The notes beneath the pieces are model-generated. The model saw only the letters and a program-made list of their open reading frames with translations. It had not been told where the DNA came from and did not search any database. Below are positions 17,533 to 25,591 of a DNA stretch of 64,000 bases, piece after piece; position 1 is the first letter of the stretch; each line of letters begins with the position of its first letter. The stretch spans positions 248,001 through 312,000 of the forward strand of contig JAOQAE010000002.1 of NCBI GenBank assembly GCA_025963725.1. Direction: 5' to 3'. Source of the stretch: Bacteroidota bacterium (lineage in GTDB: Bacteria > Bacteroidota > Bacteroidia > 2-12-FULL-35-15). The translations under genes and the position numbers were made by a program.

Positions 17533-19629
17533 TTACCTGCTTACCACAAATTTTCTCGTGATCTCCTGCTTCCCGTCACTGAGCTTTACAAAATAAAACC
17601 CGCTTTTCAGCTGCTTCAGGTCCAGCGCGAATTCATTTGCTCCCTGCGTGCAGATGGTCTTCCCGGAATTATACACTTCCTTGCCAAGGATATCGGTTAC
17701 AACAAAATCCAGCTGTTTAGGGGCCGACAGATCAAAAGATAAGTGCAGCACATCGCTGGCCGGGTTTGGATAAACAGCAAGGTTGCTCAGCTGCTGCGTG
17801 ATCTCATCAATTCCTGATGCCACATCAATGTTAATGTCGTCGATGTAAATATTGTTTCCTCCCTTTGAGCTGAATACAAATTTGAAGCGGAAATTGGCAG
17901 TGTAGTAGGAAACAGGAATGTTCACCGAAGCCTGCATCCAGTCGCCGGCTGCGACAGGAACATACGGGGTGCTTTGCGGTACAACGGTTTGCAAGGCCGA
18001 TCCCACAAGGCTCAGCCGCTGGATCCAGGTATTGTTGCAATCCTTCGTAACATATACCTGCAGCTGGTCCTGGCTTGTTGTATCTTTTCTTGCGAAAGCG
18101 TACTTGAATTTAAAAGCGATGGAGCTGCCTCCCGTGAGGTTGATGATCGGACTGATGAGCTCATCCTTTGTATTCATGGTATTGCCGAAATTATCAAGCA
18201 TCACCGAATGCGTTCCGCTGCAGGCGGCCGTCGTGGTAAGCTGCCACCTGTTCAGCGTATCGAAGCTGTTGGAGAACCACTGCAGCCCGGTGAGGGAAGT
18301 GGTGCTTTCATAGCCTTCCGTAAAGGGGTAGGGAAGGCCCGTGTTCGGCAGTACCGAAATGTAATCTGTTTTGGTGATGGAAGCCGAATCGGTGCCGTTG
18401 TATACTTTCAGCGTTACCGGGTAAGTTCCCGGAACCGAGTATGTAATTGTTGGCGAAGCTGCGGCAGATGTTGATGGCAAGCCTCCCGGGAAGCTCCATG
18501 CCAGCGAGGTAAAGCTTCCGTTGTACGAGGTGTTGGTAAAGAAAACAGTATTGCTGCCTACTTCACATACCACCGTTTTGTTGCTTGTGAAGTCGGCATT
18601 GCAAAGCGCCCCCGGCTGCGTGTACGTTCCCGTAGCGATAAGATTGGCAACCTGCCAGAGGTTATTGCGGTGCGCGATGGTATCGTTAAGGCAGGCATGC
18701 ATCCTTGCCTTTTGTCCGTAGGTGAACATCTTGTTGCAATAGGAGTAGTCCATTGCATTCTGCACATTATCCACCGCGTTGCCGCAGGAGGCGCCGCTAA
18801 GGTTGCAGGTTTGCCAGCCGATGGTTGGAGGCGTATCTGCCACGAGGTCGTCTATGGCGCAGTCCTTCGCCGTATCCGCACAGGGATAATAATAAAAGTT
18901 CGGCACATTGTTGCCGCCCCAGATGTGCTGCAGATTCAGGTAATGTCCGCATTCATGTGCGAAAGCTACCGATTGGGTAGGATTGGAGGTGCCGATGCTT
19001 CCCACATAATTATGCGAAAGAACGATCCCATCCCAGGCCGGGATCGAATCGGCATCGGCAGGCCATACCGCGTGCCCGGCGAGGCCGGCTGCATTTTTCA
19101 CGACATATACATTCAGGTATTTATCAGGCGGCCATTGGATCAGGGCTTTCACAGCATGGTCGCCGGTGTAGGTAAGGGTGGAAGCTGTCCGTGTGATCCC
19201 GTTCGTGCAGTTGCCGTTCGGATCTATTGTTGCAAGGCGGAATTCGATATCGCAATCGGCATGCAGCGGCTTGAACGCGGCTACAATAGAGCCGGTGTCG
19301 GCAGCCTGTTTGCGGAATGTTTTATTGATCACCGTGATCCCGTCGCGCAGCTGCGCATCCGAAATGTTTTCGGTGCCGTAGTCGTGGATCACGTGAAATA
19401 CAACAGGGATAATGTACGTAGCGGATGGTGTGCGCTGCTGATAAAACTGCTCTACGTAATTTTTTGTGAAGGCTTCCAGCAGCGAATCGCGTTTGATCAC
19501 GGCTTCCGCGATCTTCGGGTTGGCTTTGAGCGTGGCAATGCGCAGCTCGTCGGCGCCGCAGTGAAGCGGCTCCTGTGCCCGGGAGATGAGGGAGATTATA
19601 AGAAGGAATGGGAGTAAAAGCTTTTTCAT
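17533..19629 (-). CDS. Secreted M43 zinc metalloprotease with PKD and T9SS type A domain
   Basis: This is a pappalysin-type (M43) metallopeptidase. Numbered from the upstream ATG at 19644, the zinc motif HECGHYLNLQH is at 230-240 and the Met-turn NAMDY has Met298. The paired cysteines around them (Cys255, 262, 280, 287) fit M43 disulphides. A PKD domain follows (CNADFTSNK ... YSVPGTYPVTLKVYNG), then a MAM/jelly-roll-like region (DELISPIINLTGGSSIAFKF ... IYIDDINI) and a type A sorting domain (LAVYPNPASDVLHLSF ... KFVVSR). MKKLLLPFLLIISLISRAQ is the signal peptide, so the start at 19629 is preferred. It is secreted and probably degrades proteins. Confidence 0.92.
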   Translation of the reverse strand: MKKLLLPFLLIISLISRAQEPLHCGADELRIATLKANPKIAEAVIKRDSLLEAFTKNYVEQFYQQRTPSATYIIPVVFHVIHDYGTENISDAQLRDGITVINKTFRKQAADTGSIVAAFKPLHADCDIEFRLATIDPNGNCTNGITRTASTLTYTGDHAVKALIQWPPDKYLNVYVVKNAAGLAGHAVWPADADSIPAWDGIVLSHNYVGSIGTSNPTQSVAFAHECGHYLNLQHIWGGNNVPNFYYYPCADTAKDCAIDDLVADTPPTIGWQTCNLSGASCGNAVDNVQNAMDYSYCNKMFTYGQKARMHACLNDTIAHRNNLWQVANLIATGTYTQPGALCNADFTSNKTVVCEVGSNTVFFTNTSYNGSFTSLAWSFPGGLPSTSAAASPTITYSVPGTYPVTLKVYNGTDSASITKTDYISVLPNTGLPYPFTEGYESTTSLTGLQWFSNSFDTLNRWQLTTTAACSGTHSVMLDNFGNTMNTKDELISPIINLTGGSSIAFKFKYAFARKDTTSQDQLQVYVTKDCNNTWIQRLSLVGSALQTVVPQSTPYVPVAAGDWMQASVNIPVSYYTANFRFKFVFSSKGGNNIYIDDINIDVASGIDEITQQLSNLAVYPNPASDVLHLSFDLSAPKQLDFVVTDILGKEVYNSGKTICTQGANEFALDLKQLKSGFYFVKLSDGKQEITRKFVVSR

Positions 19630-19817
19630 GTTATAATTTTTCATAAAAATAAGAAGATCGGGGAAGAATCAAAGGATTTATTTTGTCGTGCATGCCTTCG
19701 CTGTCAGTTCGGGCGATTCGAGAACGTGCGAGGGGTGAATGGAAAAACCTTGTATCGAATAAAAGATCCTTCGGCTTCATTTCATTTCGCTCAGGATGGC
19801 AATGTGAATTTTTTGTT

Positions 19818-19825
19818 TATATTTG
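19818..19825 (+). promoter_or_regulatory. -7 element immediately before pyrR
   Basis: TATATTTG matches TAnnTTTG and ends nine bases before the ATG at 19835. The transcript would have almost no leader. No -33 TTG is evident. Confidence 0.5.
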
Positions 19826-19834
19826 ACCTCTGAA

Positions 19835-20371
19835 ATGATGAAGCCACGTATTATTTTAGACAGTAAGCACTTCGAAATTACCGTTACCCGGCTTTGTTAC
19901 CAGTTAATTGAGGTTCACAACGATTTTTCGAACACTGTGATCATCGGGCTCCAGCCCCGCGGGATCTACCTCGCAAAACGCATCCAGGCAAAACTCCAGG
20001 AAATTTTAAAGAAAAAGGACATCAAATGCGGAAGCCTTGATATTACTTTTTACCGCGATGATTTCCGCAAAAAAGGATTGGTTCCCAACCGCACGGAGAT
20101 CGATTTCATTATAGAAGAAAAGAATGTGGTGATGGTGGACGATGTGCTGTTCACCGGCCGCACCATCCGCGCAGGGCTCGATGCTATGCTGGCTTTCGGC
20201 CGCCCGAATGATGTGGAGCTGCTGGTGCTGATCGACAGGAGGCTGAGCCGCCATTTGCCGATCCAGGCGAAATATGTAGGAAAAACGATCGACTCCATCA
20301 TTTCCGAAAAAGTGGTGGTGGAGTGGAAGGAAACCGATAAAGGGGATAAGGTAACGCTGATCTCCAATTAA
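19835..20371 (+). CDS. pyrR: PyrR phosphoribosyltransferase-type protein
   Basis: PyrR relatives are uracil phosphoribosyltransferases that in Firmicutes also bind pyr mRNA. The product of about 178 residues has the PRPP loop VVMVDDVLFTGRTIRAG, the preceding IIGLQPRGIYLAKRI and the RRLSRHLPIQAKYVGKTI segment typical of PyrR. The longest frame begins with a TTG at 19823 that lies inside a -7 promoter element, so ATG at 19835 (or 19838) is taken. pyrB follows on the same strand after 124 bp of AT-rich sequence. With virtually no leader, attenuation like that in Bacillus is unlikely at this gene. Confidence 0.92.
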   Translation: MMKPRIILDSKHFEITVTRLCYQLIEVHNDFSNTVIIGLQPRGIYLAKRIQAKLQEILKKKDIKCGSLDITFYRDDFRKKGLVPNRTEIDFIIEEKNVVMVDDVLFTGRTIRAGLDAMLAFGRPNDVELLVLIDRRLSRHLPIQAKYVGKTIDSIISEKVVVEWKETDKGDKVTLISN

Positions 20372-20495
20372 ATTTTAGATTTTTTGAATTCCTGAATTTT
20401 AGATTTGCTGATAATAAATAACGATAAACACATTGAAGCTGCCAAACAAATCACAACTCTGTAATTCTAAAATTCTCCAACTCTACAAATAAGAA

Positions 20496-21419
20496 ATGAC
20501 GGCATTAAGCACGAAGCACTTACTTGGAATAAAGGACCTTACTCCTGACGACATCCATCTCATACTGGATACTGCTGAAAGCTTTAAGGAAGTGATCAAC
20601 CGGCCGATCAAAAAAGTGCCTTCCCTCAGGGACATTACCATTGCCAATTTATTTTTCGAAAATTCCACCCGCACCAAGCTTTCCTTCGAGCTCGCCGAAA
20701 AGCGCCTGAGCGCCGATGTGATCAATTTTGCCGCATCATCCTCTTCCGTAAAAAAAGGCGAAACGCTGATCGATACGGTGAATAATATCCTTGCCATGAA
20801 GGTTGATATGGTGGTAATGCGCCATCCGAACCCCGGAGCGGCGGTGTTCCTGTCGAAGCACATTGATGCGAAGATCGTGAATGCCGGCGACGGCGCGCAT
20901 GAGCATCCCACGCAGGCGCTGCTGGATGCTTTTTCCATCCGCGAAAAGCTGGGCAGCGTCAAGGGAAAAAAGATCGCGATCATTGGCGACATCCTGCATT
21001 CGAGGGTGGCGCTTTCCAATATTTTCTGCCTTCAGAAGCTGGGAGCCGAAGTGATGGTTTGCGGCCCGACCACGCTCATGCCGAAATACATTGCAAGCCT
21101 CGGCGTAAGGGTGGAGCATAACCTGCGCAAGGCGCTTGAATGGTGCGATGTGGCAAATATGCTGCGCATCCAGCTGGAGCGGCAGGACATTAAATATTTC
21201 CCTTCACTGCGCGAATACACCATGCTGTTCGGGCTCAACAAAGAGATCCTCGATTCACTTTCCAAAGAGATCGTGATCATGCACCCGGGGCCGATCAACC
21301 GCGGCGTGGAGATCACCAGCGATGTGGCCGACAGCGAGCAGAGCATTATCCTCGAACAGGTGGAAAATGGCGTTGCCGTAAGAATGGCCGTGCTGTTCCT
21401 GCTTGCGGGAAGAGGATAA
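20496..21419 (+). CDS. pyrB: Aspartate carbamoyltransferase catalytic subunit
   Basis: PyrB joins carbamoyl phosphate and aspartate in the second step of pyrimidine synthesis. All motifs are present in the 307 residues: the carbamoyl-phosphate site FFENSTRTKLSFELAEKR, SSSSVKKGET with its Lys, HPTQALLD, and HPGPINRGVEI near the C terminus. Length is normal for the catalytic chain. No pyrI is visible, so it may work as the simple trimer. pyrR precedes it, and the spacing leaves room for a separate promoter. Confidence 0.97.
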   Translation: MTALSTKHLLGIKDLTPDDIHLILDTAESFKEVINRPIKKVPSLRDITIANLFFENSTRTKLSFELAEKRLSADVINFAASSSSVKKGETLIDTVNNILAMKVDMVVMRHPNPGAAVFLSKHIDAKIVNAGDGAHEHPTQALLDAFSIREKLGSVKGKKIAIIGDILHSRVALSNIFCLQKLGAEVMVCGPTTLMPKYIASLGVRVEHNLRKALEWCDVANMLRIQLERQDIKYFPSLREYTMLFGLNKEILDSLSKEIVIMHPGPINRGVEITSDVADSEQSIILEQVENGVAVRMAVLFLLAGRG

Positions 21420-21470
21420 CCGCAGCTCCGGCAACAGGGATCTTCACCGAAAAAATCATATCGTACAGTA

Positions 21471-21501
21471 TTGCTTTATAAGGCAAAAATTTCTACATTT
21501 G
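21471..21501 (+). promoter_or_regulatory. Promoter of STAS-domain gene
   Basis: TTG (21471-21473), 20 bases and TACATTTG (21494-21501). It places the RNA start near 21508 and supports the ATG at 21519 over the longer frame at 21471. Confidence 0.7.
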
Positions 21502-21518
21502 TTAAAACATTTAAGGTT

Positions 21519-21866
21519 ATGAGTTTCCAGATAGAAAAGACAGATAAATACACCGTGATCAGGCTCCAGGCTGAAAAGCTGGACAGCAATCTTGCGCCTG
21601 CCCTAAAATCGGAGCTGGTGGTATTGAATACCGATGGTGTTAAAAGCATTATTATTGACCTTACGAGCACGCGCTACTGCGATTCATCCGGCCTAAGCGC
21701 CATACTCGTGGCCAACCGCCTCTGCAAGAACAGCAACGGGCAGTTTGTGCTTACAGGCCTGCAGGAGCCGGTTAAAAAGCTGATCTCCATTTCCCAGCTT
21801 GACACTATTTTAAACATTACGGCCACACTGCCGGAAGCGACCGAGCTGTTCGCTGTTAAAGCATAA
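21519..21866 (+). CDS. STAS-domain anti-sigma-factor-antagonist-like protein
   Basis: This is a small cytosolic SpoIIAA-type protein of 115 residues. The phosphorylation motif RYCDSSGLSAILVA is present (Ser56-Ser57), so a partner kinase (RsbW type) and SpoIIE-type phosphatase would control it by partner switching. Neither is visible nearby. The start is fixed by the promoter ending at 21501. The next gene starts 30 bases after its stop. The sigma factor or other target is not evident. Confidence 0.88.
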   Translation: MSFQIEKTDKYTVIRLQAEKLDSNLAPALKSELVVLNTDGVKSIIIDLTSTRYCDSSGLSAILVANRLCKNSNGQFVLTGLQEPVKKLISISQLDTILNITATLPEATELFAVKA

Positions 21867-21896
21867 GAAGAAACACACACAACCAAATAACTCCCC

Positions 21897-22748
21897 ATGA
21901 TGAAAAAATTACTCTTCGCATTTTTCCTGGCTTCAACGTTCGGAACAACTGAAACTTTTGCACAGGCTTCCTGCACTCCCGACCTGAGCTGCCTCGGCAC
22001 TGCTACGGAAGGTATTTGCCCCGACAGCGCTACAGGCATCCCTACGGCAAACATCGGCGCAGCCTACAACACCACCGTAAGCGTAAAGATCCCGGCTGTG
22101 TACACCTACATGGGAACTACCTACAACCTTACTCATTTCGTGATCACCAATGTTGATGTGGATACTACTGCCGGCAGTACCGGGAGCTACGTTCCATTAT
22201 CGGCCATCGGCCTTACTTACCTTGGAAGCGGCGGAAATTCGCCATCGGGCGGCGCATCAGGCGTGAGCGGCGTAACCATGACACAGCACTGCTACTGGGC
22301 GGCACCCGGCAGCGCATGCGTTGTTGTTAGCGGAACACCAACCAAGCAGGGAACTTTCCCGATCCGCATCAAATCACAGATCCGCACACTTGTATTCGGT
22401 TCCGGCGTTTGGATCCCGGCACCGGACAACACGGATTACCGCATGACCGTTCTCGGGCCTGCAGGTGTTGAATCGATGAGCGCAGCTAAATTTGAAGTGA
22501 TGCAGAATAACCCGAACCCATTCAGCTCGGTATCGAAGATCAGCTTCAGCTCGGCAACTCCGGCTGATGTTGAGTTCAAAGTATTCAACATGCTCGGCTC
22601 TGTAGTTTTTTCTAAAACCATCAAAGCAGAAAAAGGAATGAATTCATACGAACTGGATGCCTCTTCTTTTTCAGCTGGCATATATGTTTATTCTATGAAA
22701 AGCGGAGATAAAACGATCACCAAACGAATGATCGTATCCGGTAAATAG
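21897..22748 (+). CDS. Secreted T9SS type A cargo, unknown function
   Basis: The 283-residue product has a signal peptide (KKLLFAFFLASTFGTTETFAQ) and a Cys/Gly/Thr-rich central part (PDLSCLG, GICPDSATG, GSGGNSPSGGASG) with a beta pattern. Its sorting domain reads FEVMQNNPNPFSSVSKISF ... VFNMLGSVVFSK ... FSAGIYVYSMKSG. I do not recognise the central domain; a segment on expected folding (FVITNVDVDTTAG ... GTPTKQGTFPIRIK) resembles immunoglobulin-like folds. rnz starts at the next base after its stop, yet a terminator-like hairpin sits 66 bases further on. Confidence 0.8.
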   Translation: MMKKLLFAFFLASTFGTTETFAQASCTPDLSCLGTATEGICPDSATGIPTANIGAAYNTTVSVKIPAVYTYMGTTYNLTHFVITNVDVDTTAGSTGSYVPLSAIGLTYLGSGGNSPSGGASGVSGVTMTQHCYWAAPGSACVVVSGTPTKQGTFPIRIKSQIRTLVFGSGVWIPAPDNTDYRMTVLGPAGVESMSAAKFEVMQNNPNPFSSVSKISFSSATPADVEFKVFNMLGSVVFSKTIKAEKGMNSYELDASSFSAGIYVYSMKSGDKTITKRMIVSGK

Positions 22749-23681
22749 ATGCAAAATTTTGAATTGACAATATTGGGCTGCAGCAGTGCAACCCCAACTT
22801 CTACAAGAAACCCTACCGCTCAGCTCCTTAACATAGCTGAGCGGTTTTTTTTAATTGACTGCGGCGAAGGCACGCAGATGCAGCTGCGTAAATACAAGGT
22901 AAAGTTCCAGCGCATCAACCACATCTTCATCAGCCACCTTCACGGCGATCATTTCCTCGGGCTCATGGGCCTGCTCTCCAGCATGCACCTGCTGGGGCGC
23001 ACCACCGACCTCCATTTGTATTGTCCGGCCGAGCTCCAGGAGATCCTCGAAGTGCAGAACAAGCACTCGCAAACGAGGCTCAATTATACCATCATTTACC
23101 ATCATCACAAGTACATAAATGAAGACCTCCTTTTTGAAGATGAGAAGGTGGAAGTACGTGCCCTTGTAATGAATCACCGCATTCCATGCTGCGGCTTTAT
23201 CTTCAGGGAAAAGCCGGTTACCGGCAATGTTTCGAAGGAGATCATCGGCAGGTACAGACTCACGGTAGAAGAGATCCTGTACCTGAAAAAAGGCTCCGAC
23301 CTTACGCTTGAGAACGGTACCGTGATCCCGAACAGGGAGATCGTTTCCAACAAAACACTCCCGCGCAGCTATGCGTTCTGCTCCGACACCATTTACCTCG
23401 AAAGCCTCGTGCCTTACCTGAAGGATATCGACCTGCTTTACCACGAAGCTACCTTCCTGCACGAGATGCTGGAGCGGGCGGTGGCCACGCACCATACCAC
23501 CGCTTTACAGGCAGGCATGATCGCGCAGAAGGCCAATGTGAAAAAGCTGATGATCGGGCATTATTCGGCGCGCTACAAGGACGTGGAGCCGCTTGTGGAA
23601 GAAGCGAAAAAAACGTTCGCGAACACCGTGCCGGCCATAGAAGGGCAGAGCACCGTTGTGGAAGCCATTCCTGTGGGCTGA
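22749..23681 (+). CDS. rnz: Ribonuclease Z
   Basis: RNase Z is a metallo-beta-lactamase-fold endonuclease that trims tRNA 3' ends, important for tRNAs without encoded CCA, such as the tRNA-Arg of this window. The 310 residues include the zinc motif HLHGDH (63-68), the opening LTILGCSSATPT, the RNPTAQLLNI and FLIDCGEGTQMQLRKY segments, YAFCSDT and the H-rich HEATFLHEM. Length and motifs are normal. The ATG follows the TAG of the previous gene with no gap. The 5' coding region contains a perfect hairpin with a T run (22815-22852). Confidence 0.96.
   Translation: MQNFELTILGCSSATPTSTRNPTAQLLNIAERFFLIDCGEGTQMQLRKYKVKFQRINHIFISHLHGDHFLGLMGLLSSMHLLGRTTDLHLYCPAELQEILEVQNKHSQTRLNYTIIYHHHKYINEDLLFEDEKVEVRALVMNHRIPCCGFIFREKPVTGNVSKEIIGRYRLTVEEILYLKKGSDLTLENGTVIPNREIVSNKTLPRSYAFCSDTIYLESLVPYLKDIDLLYHEATFLHEMLERAVATHHTTALQAGMIAQKANVKKLMIGHYSARYKDVEPLVEEAKKTFANTVPAIEGQSTVVEAIPVG
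22815..22852 (+). terminator. Terminator-like hairpin inside rnz coding sequence
   Basis: ACCGCTCAGCT (22815-22825), nine-base loop, AGCTGAGCGGT (22835-22845), then seven more Ts: an 11-bp perfect stem with an uninterrupted T run, encoding residues 23-35 of RNase Z. By sequence it is a textbook intrinsic terminator. Whether it acts inside a translated frame is unknown. Confidence 0.75.
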
Positions 23682-23761
23682 AAACCATCTGTTCAATAAA
23701 CCAGCATTGCATTTCCCGGTATTTTGTTCACAAGCCATTTGAAAAATAGTTGGAAAAATAG

Positions 23762-23792
23762 TTTGAGAAACCCATTCCAATCGTTACTTTTG
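23762..23792 (+). promoter_or_regulatory. Promoter of LuxR-type response regulator
   Basis: TTTG (23762-23765), 19 bases, TACTTTTG (23785-23792). The match to the Bacteroidota consensus is complete and implies a leader of about 25 bases. Confidence 0.72.
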
Positions 23793-23823
23793 AGCGTTAT
23801 TTAAATTCAATCTAAATAAACAA

Positions 23824-24492
23824 TTGACACAGATCCGGATCACTATTGCTGACAGTCATTTTTTAAGCCGTAAAGGGCTGGCTGTGGTATTGAAGGAAAA
23901 TGCCGATTTTACACTGCTTGCAGAGGCGCTGAGCACTTCCGACCTCGTTAACCAGGCGAAATTCTATCACCCCGACCTGATCATTATCGATTATACTTCC
24001 GCGAATTTCAGCCTCCAGGGCCTGGAGCAGATCGTGAAGAAATATCCGAATACCCGTTTTCTTGCCATTACCGACATTCAAAGCAATGCCGTGATCTCCA
24101 AGGCACTTAAAACAGGCGTTACCAGCCATTTGCTGAAAGACTGCGACCAGGACGAGATCGTGGAAGCGATCTATAAAACGGCGCAGGGAGAGCAGTTCAT
24201 GTGCGGAAAAATCGTTACGGCGGTGCTTGAAGAAAAGCCTGCCAATGCAATTGAATACACCTGCGAAGGGCTGAACATCAGCGAGCGTGAAATGGAGATC
24301 ATCCGTTTGATCGCGGAAGGCTACTCGAACAAGGAAGTGGCCGATAAGCTGTTCCTGAGTACGCATACTGTTACAACGCACCGCAAGAACATCATGAACA
24401 AGCTGGGTGTGAACAACACTGCAGGCCTTGTGCTGTTTGCCGTTCGGGAGAACCTTATTTCACCGAACCATTTTCTCTTCGCCGGAAATTAA
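23824..24492 (+). CDS. LuxR/NarL-family response regulator, TTG start
   Basis: This two-component DNA-binding regulator has 222 residues. The receiver (1-120) has Asp10, phospho-acceptor Asp56 (LIIIDY), and Lys105 (SHLLKD); the first acidic pair is reduced to one Asp (ADSHF). The C-terminal LuxR helix-turn-helix (about 150-210) reads ISEREMEIIRLIAEGYSNKE and continues with LSTHTVTTHRKNIMNKLGV. No ATG exists upstream in frame, and TTG at 23824 fits both the receiver start and the promoter. No histidine kinase is adjacent. Its last 38 bases overlap the end of the convergent PepSY gene. Confidence 0.9.
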   Translation: MTQIRITIADSHFLSRKGLAVVLKENADFTLLAEALSTSDLVNQAKFYHPDLIIIDYTSANFSLQGLEQIVKKYPNTRFLAITDIQSNAVISKALKTGVTSHLLKDCDQDEIVEAIYKTAQGEQFMCGKIVTAVLEEKPANAIEYTCEGLNISEREMEIIRLIAEGYSNKEVADKLFLSTHTVTTHRKNIMNKLGVNNTAGLVLFAVRENLISPNHFLFAGN

Positions 24493-25567
24493 TCCTGTCC
24501 CTTCTTTTTCTCAACCACAACATGAATCCCGTAACAGGGAGGCTGGCGCTGATAAGCGCCGCGAAGAACACCATCAGCTGTCCGGGAAGCCCCAGCACTT
24601 TACCTGTATGGATATTATAATTCGTAGCTTTTAATTTATCGCCTGCAGAGCTGTGCGTAAACAGCTGTTCCTTCAGCAGCGTTCCCGTGTACTGGTCAAA
24701 GAAGAACTGGTCCTGCTTTGTGTAGAAGCCTTCCTTCACATAACGGATGTTCATCCGCACGGCGCCTGTGGAATCTTCCGGCAGAAAGATCAGCTGCTCT
24801 TTAGTTGTCCCTGTTGCCTGTGCAAGCCCTGCCTGCAGAAGCTCATCCATAGATATTGTTTTTCCTCCGGCAGGCATTGTCGATTTGGCCTTCACCGGGC
24901 TCTCCTTTACCGATCCCGTAAGGCTGTACATGCCGCTTTCCATCCATTTGAATGACCATACCAGTCCGGTAAGCACCGTAAAGATGATGATCCAGGATGC
25001 ATAGAAGCCGAGCACGCTGTGCAGGTCGTAGTTCAGCCGTTTCCAGCCGGCATTGCGTGCCAGCGTAAATTTCTGCTTCAGCTTCTGCCTGCGCCCCGGC
25101 CACCAGAGAACGATCCCGCTGATGAGCATGAAGAGGAAAATGAAAGCGGAAACGCCGGTGATGATCTTTCCCGGTTCGCCAAGGTAAAGGCTGCGGTGAA
25201 TCTTCAGCACCACGGCTAAAAATTCGCTTTCACGGTCGATGCTGCCCAGCACCTTTCCCGTGTAGGGGTCAACATAAACACCCGTGTTGTTTTTCAGGTT
25301 GATCTCCACGCTGCGTGCGGCATCGCTGTACACGCGGATGTTTTTTATCTTCTGCTTCGGATTGCTTTCCTTCACCGCGCCGATCATCTGCTCCAGCGAT
25401 TGCCTGCTGCTGCCGGGCTGCACTTCCAGCACATCGCTGTGGACCACGGAGCGGATCTCTTCCTCAAAGGCATAGATGCAGCCTGTGCTGGCTACGATGA
25501 ACACCACCAGTCCGCTGCTGAGGCCTAACCAGAGATGAAGCAGGCGGAATACACTTTTTAATTTCAT
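24455..25567 (-). CDS. PepSY-associated membrane protein (PiuB-like)
   Basis: This inner-membrane protein of 370 residues has four hydrophobic segments: an N-terminal one with LLHLWLGLSSGLVVFIVAST, two around residues 135-210, and one near 340 (LMVFFAALISASLPVTGFML). The periplasmic parts are PepSY-like, e.g. SRQSLEQMIGAVKESNP and YVDPYTGKVLGSIDRESEF. The GIVLWWPGR segment is typical. Such proteins often sit beside TonB receptors for siderophores and are thought to reduce or release iron. Here the gene follows one after 24 bases. Its end overlaps the convergent regulator gene by 38 bases. Confidence 0.88.
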   Translation of the reverse strand: MKLKSVFRLLHLWLGLSSGLVVFIVASTGCIYAFEEEIRSVVHSDVLEVQPGSSRQSLEQMIGAVKESNPKQKIKNIRVYSDAARSVEINLKNNTGVYVDPYTGKVLGSIDRESEFLAVVLKIHRSLYLGEPGKIITGVSAFIFLFMLISGIVLWWPGRRQKLKQKFTLARNAGWKRLNYDLHSVLGFYASWIIIFTVLTGLVWSFKWMESGMYSLTGSVKESPVKAKSTMPAGGKTISMDELLQAGLAQATGTTKEQLIFLPEDSTGAVRMNIRYVKEGFYTKQDQFFFDQYTGTLLKEQLFTHSSAGDKLKATNYNIHTGKVLGLPGQLMVFFAALISASLPVTGFMLWLRKRRDRINFRRRENGSVK

Positions 25568-25591
25568 AGTGAAGGAGAAGAAAACGCGCGA

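Noticed and set aside
18670-19617. A 315-residue open frame on the plus strand
   Set aside because: Antisense to the M43 protease with its HECGHYLNLQH motif.
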